NCBI RefSeq assembly: GCF_001907695.1 | Contig: NZ_KV880637.1 | Coordinates: forward strand, 1,860,001 to 1,924,000 | Origin: Thalassospira sp. TSL5-1 | GTDB taxonomy: Bacteria; Pseudomonadota; Alphaproteobacteria; Rhodospirillales; Thalassospiraceae | Direction of reading: 5' to 3' | Length of the DNA: 64,000 nucleotides | In this document: positions 8,665 to 18,540 of the stretch, one piece after another | Layout: every line of letters starts with the position of its first letter | How positions within the stretch are numbered: position 1 is the stretch's first letter | Program-made: the position numbers and the translations under genes | The notes under the pieces: generated by a model | What the model was told of the DNA's origin: nothing | Database searches by the model: none | The model's input: the letters and a program-made list of their open reading frames with translations, nothing else

Positions 8665-11076
8665 TCAGTGAGTTGTCACACCACCGATTTCCGATTCTTC
8701 ACCGTCTTTCGGCTTCACCGAAACATTGTCGGATTCTTCATCCCATTCAATCGGCACCAGCGGATTGACCAATGCGTGCTCAAGCACTTCGTCAACATGC
8801 GACACCGGAATGATTCGCATATTCCGTTTGACGTTATCAGGAATGTCTTCCAGGTCCTTTTCATTTTCCTTGGGAATAAGAACCGTTTTGACACCGCCCC
8901 GCATCGCGGCAAGCAGTTTTTCCTTCAAACCACCAATCGCCAGAACACGACCGCGCAAGGTAACTTCGCCTGTCATGGCAACATCTTTACGCACCGGATT
9001 ATTGGTCAGAATCGACACAACTGATGTCACCATACCCACACCTGCCGACGGACCGTCCTTTGGCGTAGCCCCTTCGGGCACATGAACGTGAATGTCACGT
9101 TGCTGGAACAGGTTCGGCTTGATCCCGAAAAGTGCGGCACGCGAACGAACAAACGAGGTTGCCGCCTGGATCGATTCCGTCATGACGTCACCAAGTTTAC
9201 CGGTGGTCTTCATATTGCCTTTGCCTGGAACGGTAACGGCTTCGATCTGCAACAGATCACCACCAAATTCCGTATAGGCAAGGCCGGTTACCACACCAAC
9301 CTGGTCTTCGCCTTCAGTTTCGCCAAAGCGGTATTTGCGAATCCCGGCATATTTCGCCAGTGTACGCGGTGTAACACGAACGGTTTTCAACCCTTCGATC
9401 AAAATACGTTTAGTCGCTTTACGCGCCAGACGGGCAAGCTCGCGTTCGAGGTTACGCACACCCGCTTCACGCGTGTAATACCGAATCAGGTCACGAAGGG
9501 CATCGTCAGAAATGCTCCATTCGGCCTTTTTCAAACCATTGGCCTCGATCTGCTTGGGGATCAGATGGCGCTTGGCGATTTCAACCTTTTCGTCTTCGGT
9601 GTAACCCGAAATCCGAATGATCTCCATACGGTCGAGCAACGGCTGCTGCATGCGCAGGCTGTTAGCCGTCGTCACAAACATCACATCCGACAGATCATAA
9701 TCGACTTCAAGATAATGATCATTGAAGGTCGAGTTCTGCTCGGGATCAAGTACCTCAAGCAGGGCTGATGCCGGATCACCCCGGAAGTCGGACCCCATCT
9801 TTTCGATTTCGTCGAGCAGGAACAGCGGATTAGACGTTTTGGCTTTCTTCATCCCCTGAATGATCTTGCCCGGCATTGAACCAATATAGGTACGACGATG
9901 CCCGCGAATTTCCGATTCATCACGCACACCGCCCAGGGACATACGAATGAAATTACGGCCGGTCGCATTCGCCATTGATTTGCCCAGCGAGGTTTTACCT
10001 ACGCCCGGGGGACCAACAAGGCACAGAATCGGACCTTTGACTTTCTTGATACGCGCCTGAACGGCCAAATATTCAAGAATATGTTCCTTCACCTGCTCCA
10101 GACCATAATGTTCCTTGTCCAGAACCTTCTTGGCCTTTTTCAGGTCGTGGGAAATCTTGCTGCGTTTGTTCCAGGGAATGGACACCATCCAGTCAAGATA
10201 GTTGCGCACCACCGTTGCTTCGGCGGACATCGGGCTCATATTGCGCAATTTCTTAAGCTCGGCCTGGGCCTTTTCCTTGGCTTCCTTCGGCATTTTCGCC
10301 TTGTTGAGCTTTTCCTCAAGCTCGGAGGCTTCATCCTTGCCGTCTTCACCTTCGCCCAGTTCCTTCTGAATGGCCTTGAGTTGCTCATTCAGATAATATT
10401 CGCGCTGGGTTTTCTCCATCTGGCGCTTCACGCGATTGCGGATTTTCTTTTCCACCTGCAGAACACCAATTTCCGATTCCATAAAACCGAAAATCCGTTC
10501 CAGACGCGCAGCAACAGACCCGGTTTCAAGCAGTTCCTGCTTTTCCGAAATCTTGAGCGCAAGGTGAGACGCAACCGTATCAGCCAGCTTGGCCGGTTCC
10601 TCGATCTGATTGACCGAAACCAGCACCTCGGGCGGAATCTTTTTGTTCAGCTTGATATATTGCTCAAACTGGGTCACGACAGAGCGCGATAATGCTTCGA
10701 GTTCGCTTTCGTCCTCGTCATCATCGTCGTGAACAGTACCGTAAGCCTGGAAAAATTCAGGATTATCAACAAACCCGGAAATCTGCGCACGCTTGCCCCC
10801 TTCGACCAGCACCTTAACAGTGCCGTCGGGCAATTTCAGCAACTGCAGCACGGACGCAACGGTACCAACGCGATAAAGATCGTCTACCGACGGATCATCA
10901 AGACCGGCATCTTTCTGGGTTACAAGAAGAATTTGTTTGTCTTCGCGCATCACATCTTCAAGCGCGCGGACCGATTTTTCACGGCCGACAAACAACGGAA
11001 CGATCATGTGCGGAAACACGACAATGTCGCGCAACGGCAAGACCGGATAGATATCAGCATGTGCCAATTCGACCAT
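8665..11076 (-). CDS. lon: ATP-dependent protease La (Lon)
   Basis: Cytosolic AAA+ serine protease that degrades damaged and regulatory proteins. 803 residues. N-terminal substrate-binding domain (~10-200) with the acidic run DDDDEDE at 117-123, coiled-coil linker to ~290, AAA+ module with Walker A GPPGVGKT at 355-362 and Walker B LFLLDEIEK at 418-426, then the protease domain with catalytic Ser677 (PKDGPSAG) and Lys720 (GGLKEK). All catalytic residues are intact. It follows clpX on the same strand; the 129-bp gap holds two hairpins, suggesting separate transcription. Confidence 0.98.
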   Translation of the reverse strand: MVELAHADIYPVLPLRDIVVFPHMIVPLFVGREKSVRALEDVMREDKQILLVTQKDAGLDDPSVDDLYRVGTVASVLQLLKLPDGTVKVLVEGGKRAQISGFVDNPEFFQAYGTVHDDDDEDESELEALSRSVVTQFEQYIKLNKKIPPEVLVSVNQIEEPAKLADTVASHLALKISEKQELLETGSVAARLERIFGFMESEIGVLQVEKKIRNRVKRQMEKTQREYYLNEQLKAIQKELGEGEDGKDEASELEEKLNKAKMPKEAKEKAQAELKKLRNMSPMSAEATVVRNYLDWMVSIPWNKRSKISHDLKKAKKVLDKEHYGLEQVKEHILEYLAVQARIKKVKGPILCLVGPPGVGKTSLGKSMANATGRNFIRMSLGGVRDESEIRGHRRTYIGSMPGKIIQGMKKAKTSNPLFLLDEIEKMGSDFRGDPASALLEVLDPEQNSTFNDHYLEVDYDLSDVMFVTTANSLRMQQPLLDRMEIIRISGYTEDEKVEIAKRHLIPKQIEANGLKKAEWSISDDALRDLIRYYTREAGVRNLERELARLARKATKRILIEGLKTVRVTPRTLAKYAGIRKYRFGETEGEDQVGVVTGLAYTEFGGDLLQIEAVTVPGKGNMKTTGKLGDVMTESIQAATSFVRSRAALFGIKPNLFQQRDIHVHVPEGATPKDGPSAGVGMVTSVVSILTNNPVRKDVAMTGEVTLRGRVLAIGGLKEKLLAAMRGGVKTVLIPKENEKDLEDIPDNVKRNMRIIPVSHVDEVLEHALVNPLVPIEWDEESDNVSVKPKDGEESEIGGVTTH

Positions 11077-11100
11077 GTGTTCTATTCCCTATTCTGAGCC

Positions 11101-11199
11101 AAAACGTTGCTGTGGTCCTGCAATAGGCCCCAGCAGCAACGCGAACATACTCAATAGATAAGTTGTAATTGCCGCGCTGCAATACTGCCCGCGCGGCAA
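11101..11199 (-). terminator. Two hairpins between clpX and lon
   Basis: Hairpin 1 has stem TTGCCGCGC (11169-11177) / GCGCGGCAA (11191-11199). Hairpin 2 has stem CGTTGCTG (11105-11112) / CAGCAACG (11134-11141) and is followed on the minus strand by TTTT. Together they probably end the clpX transcript; the U-tracts are short, so efficiency is uncertain. Confidence 0.5.
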
Positions 11200-11205
11200 C
11201 TACGA

Positions 11206-12471
11206 TCAGGCACTGTTTTCAACGTCGTTACGGCGTTCCGAATGAATCAGCAACGGCTTGGCTTTGCCTTCAACAACATCACGGTTGATGACAATTTCCT
11301 CGACACTGTCCATCGACGGCAGATCAAACATGGTATCAAGCAAAATGCCTTCCATGATCGACCGCAGGCCACGGGCACCGGTTTTACGCTCAATTGCCTT
11401 ACGGGCAATCGCGATCAGTGCATCATCCTGGAAGGTCAATTTGACATCTTCCATATCGAACAGACGCTGATACTGCTTGCTGAGCGCGTTTTTCGGTTCG
11501 GTCAAAATCTTGACCAAAGCGTCTTCATCCAGATCTTCAAGCGTTGCCAACACCGGCAAACGGCCAATGAATTCCGGAATCAGGCCAAATTTCAACAGGT
11601 CCTCCGGTTCTACAGAACGCAGAACTTCACCCGTGCGGCGTTCATCCGGGCTGCGGACATCGGCACCAAAACCAATGCCTGCCCCCTTGCCACGCTGGGA
11701 AATGACCTTGTCAAGGCCGGCAAATGCACCCCCGACAATAAACAGAATGTTTGTGGTATCGACCTGCAGGAATTCCTGCTGCGGGTGTTTACGTCCCCCT
11801 TGCGGCGGAACAGATGCAACCGTGCCTTCCATGATTTTCAGCAAGGCCTGCTGCACACCCTCACCCGACACATCGCGCGTAATCGACGGATTATCGGATT
11901 TACGCGAAATTTTGTCGACTTCGTCGATATAAACAATGCCGCGCTGGGCACGCTCGACATTGTAGTCGGCTGCCTGCAACAGCTTGAGAATGATGTTTTC
12001 AACATCTTCCCCCACATAACCGGCTTCGGTCAGTGTGGTGGCATCCGCCATTGTAAAGGGAACATCCAGGATACGGGCAAGCGTCTGGGCAAGCAGCGTT
12101 TTGCCACAACCGGTCGGACCGACCAGCATGATGTTCGATTTTGCCAGCTCGATGTCTTCGTTCTTGCTGGCGTGGTTCAGGCGCTTGTAATGGTTATGTA
12201 CTGCTACAGACAGCACCTTCTTTGCATGGCCCTGACCGATGACGTAATCATCGAGAACCTTGCAAATCTCCTGCGGAGAAGGCACCCCATCAGCGGATTT
12301 TACAAGATGGGTTTTGTGCTCTTCGCGGATGATGTCCATGCACAGTTCGACACACTCATCGCAGATGAAGACAGTCGGCCCGGCGATGAGCTTGCGCACC
12401 TCGTGCTGGCTCTTTCCACAGAAAGAGCAATACAAAGTGTTCTTGGAGTCTCCGCTATTCGATTTGCTCAT
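11206..12471 (-). CDS. clpX: ATP-dependent Clp protease ATP-binding subunit ClpX
   Basis: Hexameric AAA+ unfoldase that feeds substrates to ClpP. 421 residues. N-terminal zinc-binding domain with Cys15, Cys18, Cys37 and Cys40 (YCSFCGK, FICDEC), Walker A GPTGCGKT at 118-125, pore-loop GYVGEDVEN, Walker [12 protein letters not shown] and the RKH-type loop [10 protein letters not shown]. All key residues are present. Transcribed in the direction tig, clpP, clpX, lon, the common alphaproteobacterial order. Confidence 0.98.
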   Translation of the reverse strand: MSKSNSGDSKNTLYCSFCGKSQHEVRKLIAGPTVFICDECVELCMDIIREEHKTHLVKSADGVPSPQEICKVLDDYVIGQGHAKKVLSVAVHNHYKRLNHASKNEDIELAKSNIMLVGPTGCGKTLLAQTLARILDVPFTMADATTLTEAGYVGEDVENIILKLLQAADYNVERAQRGIVYIDEVDKISRKSDNPSITRDVSGEGVQQALLKIMEGTVASVPPQGGRKHPQQEFLQVDTTNILFIVGGAFAGLDKVISQRGKGAGIGFGADVRSPDERRTGEVLRSVEPEDLLKFGLIPEFIGRLPVLATLEDLDEDALVKILTEPKNALSKQYQRLFDMEDVKLTFQDDALIAIARKAIERKTGARGLRSIMEGILLDTMFDLPSMDSVEEIVINRDVVEGKAKPLLIHSERRNDVENSA

Positions 12472-12772
12472 ACAAACCCCAATGATGTTTGACGTTATCT
12501 GTTATCGCCATGTTAGCCGGGAAAGCACACCAATCTCAACGATTAATCGCCGCTTTCCGGCTCGCGGCCTTGTCTTTGATATAGGACGGATAGACCAAAA
12601 GTGAAGCCCACTCCATTCACAAAACGTTCATCCGGCCCCGGATGTTCCTTCCGATCAGGTTTCACCGTCCTGTAATCTACATGTCTAGGACTTTCGGGCG
12701 AAACCACGCAAGCCATAAAAAACGCCCCGGCCATAAAACCGGGGCGTTTTCTGTTTCATCGTGAAGGCGACG
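12472..12772. other. Gene-free stretch between clpP and clpX
   Basis: 301 bp. The right end holds the clpP terminator. The rest contains no credible coding frame and should hold the clpX promoter. I could not identify a confident -35/-10 pair by eye. Confidence 0.6.
12717..12750 (-). terminator. Rho-independent terminator of clpP
   Basis: Stem AACGCCCCGG (12721-12730) / CCGGGGCGTT (12739-12748), 8-nt loop. A and T runs on both sides make it bidirectional. It lies 25 bp after the clpP stop. Confidence 0.92.
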
Positions 12773-13399
12773 TCAGTCTTTTTTGTCACCTTCAGGCTTG
12801 GGACGCGAGCTAACAACCTCATCAATCAAGCCAAATTCCTTGGCCTGATCAGGTGTCAGGAAATTATCGCGTTCCATCGCATCTTCGATGGTTTTCAGAT
12901 CGCGTCCGGTATGCTGGACATAAATCTCGTTGAGACGATGACGCAGAGCCAGAATTTCACGGGCATGGATTTCGATATCCGATGCCTGCCCCTGGAAACC
13001 GCCAGACGGCTGGTGGATCATGATCCGCGCATTGGGCAGGCTATAACGCTTGCCTTCTGCACCAGCCATCAAAAGCAAAGACCCCATTGAGGCAGCCTGC
13101 CCCATACATACGGTCGACACATCGCAACGGATGTATTGCATGGTGTCATAAATCGCCAAACCGGATGTTACCACCCCGCCCGGTGAATTGATGTATAGGG
13201 AAATATCCTTGTCCGGATTTTCCGATTCGAGATGCAGTAGCTGGGCGCAAATCAGTGACGACATGCCGTCATGGACCTGGCCATTGATGAACACGATCCG
13301 CTCTTTGAGCAGGCGGGAAAAGATGTCATAGGCCCGTTCCCCGCGGCTGGTCTGTTCAACCACCATCGGTACAAGCGAGTTCATCTGCTCTTCAATCAT
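12773..13399 (-). CDS. clpP: ATP-dependent Clp protease proteolytic subunit
   Basis: Serine peptidase forming the double-heptamer chamber served by ClpX and ClpA. Chosen ATG gives 208 residues ([17 protein letters not shown]) with AGGAG ten bases upstream; the frame opens three codons earlier at a TTG that is too close to that Shine-Dalgarno. A later Met (MNSLVPM) is also possible. Catalytic Ser in GQAASMGS and His in MIHQPSGG are present. 44 bp separate it from tig. Confidence 0.97.
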   Translation of the reverse strand: MIEEQMNSLVPMVVEQTSRGERAYDIFSRLLKERIVFINGQVHDGMSSLICAQLLHLESENPDKDISLYINSPGGVVTSGLAIYDTMQYIRCDVSTVCMGQAASMGSLLLMAGAEGKRYSLPNARIMIHQPSGGFQGQASDIEIHAREILALRHRLNEIYVQHTGRDLKTIEDAMERDNFLTPDQAKEFGLIDEVVSSRPKPEGDKKD

Positions 13400-13443
13400 C
13401 AACCGCAATCTCCTTGCTGCAACTTGGTCCGCTGTTGGGCGGA

Positions 13444-14868
13444 TTATTCTGCGCTTTCGTCAGCAGCCTTTTTCTTGGCAGCCGGCTTTTTTGCCGCGGC
13501 TTTTTTGGCCGGTGCCTTTTTCTTGGCTTCTTTCTTCGGCGCGTCGTCTTCTTCTTCAGGTTTCAGAAGCTCTTCAACCGTAACGGTTTTTTCTTCAACC
13601 TTCGCCAGTTCGACGATGTAATCCACCACCTTGTCTTCATATACAGGGCCCTGAAGCGCCTGCAAGGCCTGCGGATTATTTTTATAGAATTCAATAACAG
13701 CCTGTTCCTGGCCCGGGTATTTCTGGGCTTCGGCAACGAGAACCTTATTGATGTCTTCCTGAGTGATCTGGATGTTGTTGTTGCGGCCAACTTCGGCGAG
13801 CAACAGACCCAGCAGAACACGACGTTCCGCGATTTCACGGAACTCTTCGGTCAGTTCTTCTTCAGACTTGCCCTTGGTTTCGTCATCTTCCTGGCCGGCT
13901 TCGCGTGCCTGTTTGATCTGCTCGACAATGCCGGTCAGCTCATTTTCAACCAGGGATGCCGGAAGATCGAAATCGTGATTGTCAGCCAGCTGATCAAGCA
14001 GATCACGCTTCATTTTCTGACGCGCAACCGATTCGTATTCGCGACCATAATCCTTGCGGATAGCTTCTTTCAGGGATTCAAGGCTTTCCTGACCCAGCTT
14101 CTTGGCGAGTTCATCGTCAATTTCAGCGGGTTTCTTTTCCTTGATTTCCTTAACGGTCACGTCGAACTCGGCATCTTTACCCGCCAGTTCGTCAGAACCG
14201 TAATTTTCCGGGAATGTAACCTTAACAACGGTTTCATCACCGGCATTGACGCCGATCAACTGATCTTCAAAACCGGCAATAAAGGTGCCCGAACCCAGTT
14301 CGAGTTCGTAGTCTTCCGCTTTGCCGCCTTCAAAGGCTTCGCCGCCCACTTTACCCAGGAAATCGATGACGAGAACGTCACCGGATTTTGCCTTGCGCTT
14401 GCGCTTCAGGGCTTCGGTGGTGCCCTGTGCTGCAGCGATGCGATCAAGGGTTTCGGTGACTTTGCTGTCGTCAAGTTCAACGACTTCGCGCGTCAGGTTC
14501 AGCTTCGAGAAATCCATCGGCTCGATGGCCGGAATGATTTCAACCGAAATATCATATTCGAGGTCTTTGCCTTCATCAAAGGCGGTGACTTCGATTTTCG
14601 GCTGAACGGCCGGGCGGAGTTCGTTATCGGACAGAATCTTGCTGGTGCTGTCATTTACAGCAGCTTCAAGAACTTCGCCCATAACAGACTTGCCATAACG
14701 CTGGCGCAGAAGTTTGGTCGGGATTTTGCCAGGGCGGAAACCCGGAAGACGAACCTGGTCTTTGATTTCTTCCAGCTTGGCGTTAACCTGTTCTTCGATC
14801 GTGGCGGCCGGCACAACGACCTTGTATTCGCGCGCCAGGCCTTCATTTTTGGTTTCTGTAACCTGCAT
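13444..14868 (-). CDS. tig: Trigger factor
   Basis: Ribosome-associated chaperone and peptidyl-prolyl isomerase. 474 residues. Ribosome-docking signature GFRPGKIP at about 43-50, FKBP-type isomerase domain around 165-250 ([21 protein letters not shown]), then the substrate-binding C domain. It ends in a ~40-residue extension made largely of Lys, Ala and Pro (repeats such as [18 protein letters not shown]), resembling histone-H1/HU-like tails and absent from E. coli Tig; comparable tails are known in some alphaproteobacteria. First gene of the tig-clpP-clpX-lon set. Confidence 0.97.
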   Translation of the reverse strand: MQVTETKNEGLAREYKVVVPAATIEEQVNAKLEEIKDQVRLPGFRPGKIPTKLLRQRYGKSVMGEVLEAAVNDSTSKILSDNELRPAVQPKIEVTAFDEGKDLEYDISVEIIPAIEPMDFSKLNLTREVVELDDSKVTETLDRIAAAQGTTEALKRKRKAKSGDVLVIDFLGKVGGEAFEGGKAEDYELELGSGTFIAGFEDQLIGVNAGDETVVKVTFPENYGSDELAGKDAEFDVTVKEIKEKKPAEIDDELAKKLGQESLESLKEAIRKDYGREYESVARQKMKRDLLDQLADNHDFDLPASLVENELTGIVEQIKQAREAGQEDDETKGKSEEELTEEFREIAERRVLLGLLLAEVGRNNNIQITQEDINKVLVAEAQKYPGQEQAVIEFYKNNPQALQALQGPVYEDKVVDYIVELAKVEEKTVTVEELLKPEEEDDAPKKEAKKKAPAKKAAAKKPAAKKKAADESAE

Positions 14869-14975
14869 AGATAACTCTTTTGCTTAGGTTCGAATAATGT
14901 CCGTTACGCGACGCCGTCCGGACGTCAGAAGTCAATATGACTTAACGAATAGCTTTTTTATTTTCTGATCTGCAA

Positions 14976-15060
<85 letters not shown>

Positions 15061-15074
15061 ACAAAAGCATACCT

Positions 15075-15099
15075 CCCGCACCGGAAAAACCGGTGTGGG
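15075..15099 (-). terminator. Hairpin downstream of malonyl-CoA decarboxylase
   Basis: Stem CCCGCACCGG / CCGGTGTGGG (one G-U) with an A5 loop. No T-run follows, so it may end the upstream gene only weakly or serve as a processing signal before tRNA-Leu. Confidence 0.35.
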
Positions 15100-15212
15100 T
15101 GCGCCTTAATACAAACTTCAATCCACTCATGCAAGCGTCGCCTGTTAAGTTAAGCACAAAGCGACGAAAATAGTTGAATTTTCCCGTAACCAAACGGGCT
15201 TAATGCCTTGAA

Positions 15213-16700
15213 TTAAGCCGCAAGTCTGCGAACAGTGCCCGATGCTGCAATTTTACCGCCACCGACATAGTTTTCGTGATTCTTCTCGATTTCGTCCGAC
15301 TGATACAGATAATTTACCATTAATCCAAAGGATTGTGCCTGCCCGGCAACCGAACTGTTGGCATCAAAATTCAGCCGTTCGACGCGCGCGCCATTGCTCA
15401 GATGAAAATGCGCAACAGGGTCCAGAGCCGTATCCCGGCCCGGACGACGCTCGTTCAAAAGATAATGCGCCGCCAACCGCAACAATGCCGTGCGGCTATC
15501 TGCCGGTATCTGCCATACCTTTTCAACTTGCGTGATGTCTTCGTCTTCTTCGCTGGTCACGAGCGGGCGGCACAGGGATATGTCCTCAACCAGATGCCGG
15601 GGAACCTGCGGGTCCGGTTTGGTTTTCACAATAACAGCCGTGCCTGTCGCGCCTTCTTCTGATGTTTCGGCTTGTTGACTGTCGGTAACATCGGTGGCCG
15701 CCATCGCGTCAATCTGGTCAATGGCAGAGGTCAACCAGCGACGAAATCCCGGTATCGGCGACAGGGTGGCAAATTGCTGCAGGTTCGGCAGATCGCGTTT
15801 GAGTTCCGCCACCACACGCTTAATCAGGAAATCGCCAAAACTGATGCCCGCCAAACCGGACTGTGCATTGGAAATCGAATAAAAGATTGCTGTATCGGCG
15901 CGTGTTGGATCGGCAATTTGGTCATCTAGGTCACGATCAATCAACACATCAACATTTTCGGCAATGCCAGAAACCAGGGCAACTTCGACAAAAATTAGTG
16001 GCTCGTCGGGCATACCGGGATGAAAAAACGCAAAACAGCGCCGGTCATTGGCCAAACGGCTTTTTAAATCGTCCCAACTACGAATTTGATGCACGGCTTC
16101 ATAGGCGATCAGTTTTTCCAAAAGAGCAGCCGGAGAATTCCAGGTAATCTGGTGCAATTCAAGAAAGCCAATATCGAACCAAGCTGACAGCAACGTTTTC
16201 AAATCCTGTTCCAGTAACACCAGCCCCGGGGCATCCTTACGCCAGCGCAAAAGATCGGCACGCAAATCGACAAGGAACTTAACGCCCTGTGGCAATGCCG
16301 TAAATTCCTGCAATAATTTTCGGTAAGGCGGCACCAAGTCGGCGCGCATACGGCTTTCCAGCATGGTACGTTCGGCGAGGTCATCCGCCTGTTGCCAGTC
16401 CTTGATCACGGCTGCCAATTTGGACCGGTCAACATCAAACTCATTGACCAGCAAATGCAAAAATTCGATCCGGCCTGCCTCATCAAGGCGCAAAAAATCG
16501 TGCCCCAGCTCTGCCGCACGGCCCCGGGCCGAAACCGCACCGCCACGATGCGCCAGACAATCCGCTATCTGCTGACGCCAGCGGTCTTTTTGCGCTGCTT
16601 CATCATCGAAGCCCAAACTGCGCACGACCGAGGTTCCACGAATGTCACGCCATAACTGGCGAATATTGTCAAACGTACGGTCAATAAAGGTCTGGTTCAT
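15213..16700 (-). CDS. Malonyl-CoA decarboxylase
   Basis: Converts malonyl-CoA to acetyl-CoA and CO2, allowing malonate use or malonyl-CoA detoxification. 495 residues, close to the usual length. N-terminal helical domain, then the GNAT-like catalytic domain with FFHPGMPDEPLIFVEVAL, YSISNAQSGLAGISFGDFLI (conserved Ser region) and, near the C terminus, FHLSNGARVERLNF containing the catalytic His. No malonate transporter or malonyl-CoA synthetase (matA/matB) is adjacent, so the source of substrate is not shown here. The 189 bp to the next gene hold nothing recognisable. Confidence 0.93.
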   Translation of the reverse strand: MNQTFIDRTFDNIRQLWRDIRGTSVVRSLGFDDEAAQKDRWRQQIADCLAHRGGAVSARGRAAELGHDFLRLDEAGRIEFLHLLVNEFDVDRSKLAAVIKDWQQADDLAERTMLESRMRADLVPPYRKLLQEFTALPQGVKFLVDLRADLLRWRKDAPGLVLLEQDLKTLLSAWFDIGFLELHQITWNSPAALLEKLIAYEAVHQIRSWDDLKSRLANDRRCFAFFHPGMPDEPLIFVEVALVSGIAENVDVLIDRDLDDQIADPTRADTAIFYSISNAQSGLAGISFGDFLIKRVVAELKRDLPNLQQFATLSPIPGFRRWLTSAIDQIDAMAATDVTDSQQAETSEEGATGTAVIVKTKPDPQVPRHLVEDISLCRPLVTSEEDEDITQVEKVWQIPADSRTALLRLAAHYLLNERRPGRDTALDPVAHFHLSNGARVERLNFDANSSVAGQAQSFGLMVNYLYQSDEIEKNHENYVGGGKIAASGTVRRLAA

Positions 16701-16889
16701 TCACAATCCGATCCTGCTTTTGCACCCATAGAACGCCAAGCATTGACAACAAAGGTGAAATCACAAAGGCAGCAAGTGCCAATAAGGTGGTCTCTTTTTG
16801 GCACGGGTGTCACCATAGACATAAGCATTAAAACAACATTCACCATCAGCACCAAGCCCGTGCATATCAACGCCCTGCTACAGTGTGCC

Positions 16890-18359
16890 CTAAGTCACGA
16901 CCTCAAGCGCCCTGCGCTGCCACAGGCGCGATAACAGTCCAGGCAAAGCATCGGGAATATCCTCGGCAATCAGGCCCGGTCCAAACGCCTGCCCCGCCTG
17001 CCCGTGTAACCATACGGCCATTGCTGCTGCCTCAAACGCGGGCATCCCCTGCGCCAATAACCCTGTAACCAGGCCCGCAAGAACATCACCACTTCCGGCC
17101 GTGGCAAGCCAGGGGGCAAAAACATCATTTATCACCGCCCGGCCATCCGGCGCAGCCACAATGCTATCCGCACCTTTTAATATAAGGACCGCACCGCTTC
17201 GTTTTGCCGCCGCCCGTGCGCGCGAAAGTTTATCGCCGGTCAGATTATCAAACAGCCGGGAAAATTCGCCCTCGTGGGGTGTCATCACCGTTGCCCCCTG
17301 AACGGCAAAAAACAGCGTGCTGGGATCATCGCTAAAACTGGTCAGGGCATCGGCATCCAATACGCAGGCCCGTGCACAATGAAGAGCATGGATCACACGC
17401 TTGCGCGTATCATCCCCCACACCCGCCCCCGGGCCAATCAGCACCGCATTGTGGCGGGGGTCTTGCATCAGTTCTTCAAACTTCGCAATCGGCGCAACCA
17501 TCACACCCGGGGCATCCTGGGCGTAAAGCGGCAATGCCGCTGGTTCTGCCAAAACGGTTAACAACCCCGCCCCGGCACGCCGTGCTGCCCGTGCTGCCAG
17601 GCGCACTGCACCTGTGGTATGGGCACCGCCCACTGCCAAAACATGGCCGCGTTGATATTTGTGCCCGCTATTAACCGGCCACGGAATAAACGATTCCCAT
17701 ATTTGCGGCGTATTCACAAAGGTATCAGGGACGAGCGACCCCACAATATCGGACGAAATGCCAATATCCTTGATGATACACTGTCCGCACAAATCCTTGC
17801 CCGGCAGCAAATAATGCGCCGGTTTTGGCCGGCAAAAACTGATGGTAAAATCAGCATCGACAGCAACACCACATATTTCCCCCGTTGTGCCGTCAATCCC
17901 GCTGGGCACGTCAACCGCGATAACACTGGCAGGACATTCATTAATTGCCGTAACCAATACCGCAAGTTCGCCTTCAATATCGCGCGCCAAGCCCGCACCA
18001 AAAATGCAATCAACCACCAAATCAGCACCGACAAGCATTGCCGGAGATAGCCGTTCAACGATACCTGTCCATTTTTCCGCATGAATTCGGGCATCACCTG
18101 CAAGATTCTCGACTTCGCCCTGCAAGCCAATACGCACGTTCCAGCCCTGGTCTCGCAGCAGGCGGGCAATGACAAAACCGTCACCACCATTATTTCCCGG
18201 TCCGCATAAAACCGACACCGCGCAGGACGAAAATCGGCTGACAATCTCCTCAAAAACGGCGTGCCCGGCATTTTCCATCAGACTCTCGCCAGAAACGCCG
18301 CTTTCAATTGTCCGCCGGTCTGCCTCATACATCTGGGCAACCGTTAAAATCTCTTGCAT
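16890..18359 (-). CDS. nnr: Bifunctional NAD(P)H-hydrate epimerase / ADP-dependent dehydratase
   Basis: Repairs damaged NAD(P)H hydrates. 489 residues with two domains. The N-terminal epimerase (YjeF_N, ~1-210) has VLCGPGNNGGDGFVIA at 50-65, CIFGAGLAR and VDVPSGIDG. The C-terminal ribokinase-like dehydratase (~225-480) has RGHVLAVGG, GAVRLAARAARRAGAG, VLIGPGAGVG, MTPHEGEFSRL, LILKGADSIV and the ADP-site motif TAGSGDVLAGL. Divergent from the D-amino acid dehydrogenase gene across 181 bp. In many relatives this gene sits near glnB and glnA; that is not so here. Confidence 0.95.
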   Translation of the reverse strand: MQEILTVAQMYEADRRTIESGVSGESLMENAGHAVFEEIVSRFSSCAVSVLCGPGNNGGDGFVIARLLRDQGWNVRIGLQGEVENLAGDARIHAEKWTGIVERLSPAMLVGADLVVDCIFGAGLARDIEGELAVLVTAINECPASVIAVDVPSGIDGTTGEICGVAVDADFTISFCRPKPAHYLLPGKDLCGQCIIKDIGISSDIVGSLVPDTFVNTPQIWESFIPWPVNSGHKYQRGHVLAVGGAHTTGAVRLAARAARRAGAGLLTVLAEPAALPLYAQDAPGVMVAPIAKFEELMQDPRHNAVLIGPGAGVGDDTRKRVIHALHCARACVLDADALTSFSDDPSTLFFAVQGATVMTPHEGEFSRLFDNLTGDKLSRARAAAKRSGAVLILKGADSIVAAPDGRAVINDVFAPWLATAGSGDVLAGLVTGLLAQGMPAFEAAAMAVWLHGQAGQAFGPGLIAEDIPDALPGLLSRLWQRRALEVVT

Positions 18360-18540
18360 CGGACCTCCGTTTTCCGGGCGTAAATCCCGATAACACCGAC
18401 AGAACCCATATCTTCCAAAATGTTGACTGGAACAGGGCTGTTACGCATTCCCACTGGTAGCTATTTGTTTTCGCAGTGCGTATAGTGCCCCGCGCAGATG
18501 ATTCTGCCAAACAAATCCGAGCAAACAAGGCAATTCCGGC

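Noticed and set aside
11242-14874. Long plus-strand open frames of 416 and 486 codons opposite clpX and tig.
   Set aside because: They are antisense shadows of clear minus-strand genes; their translations are Phe/Gln/Arg-rich and match no family pattern.
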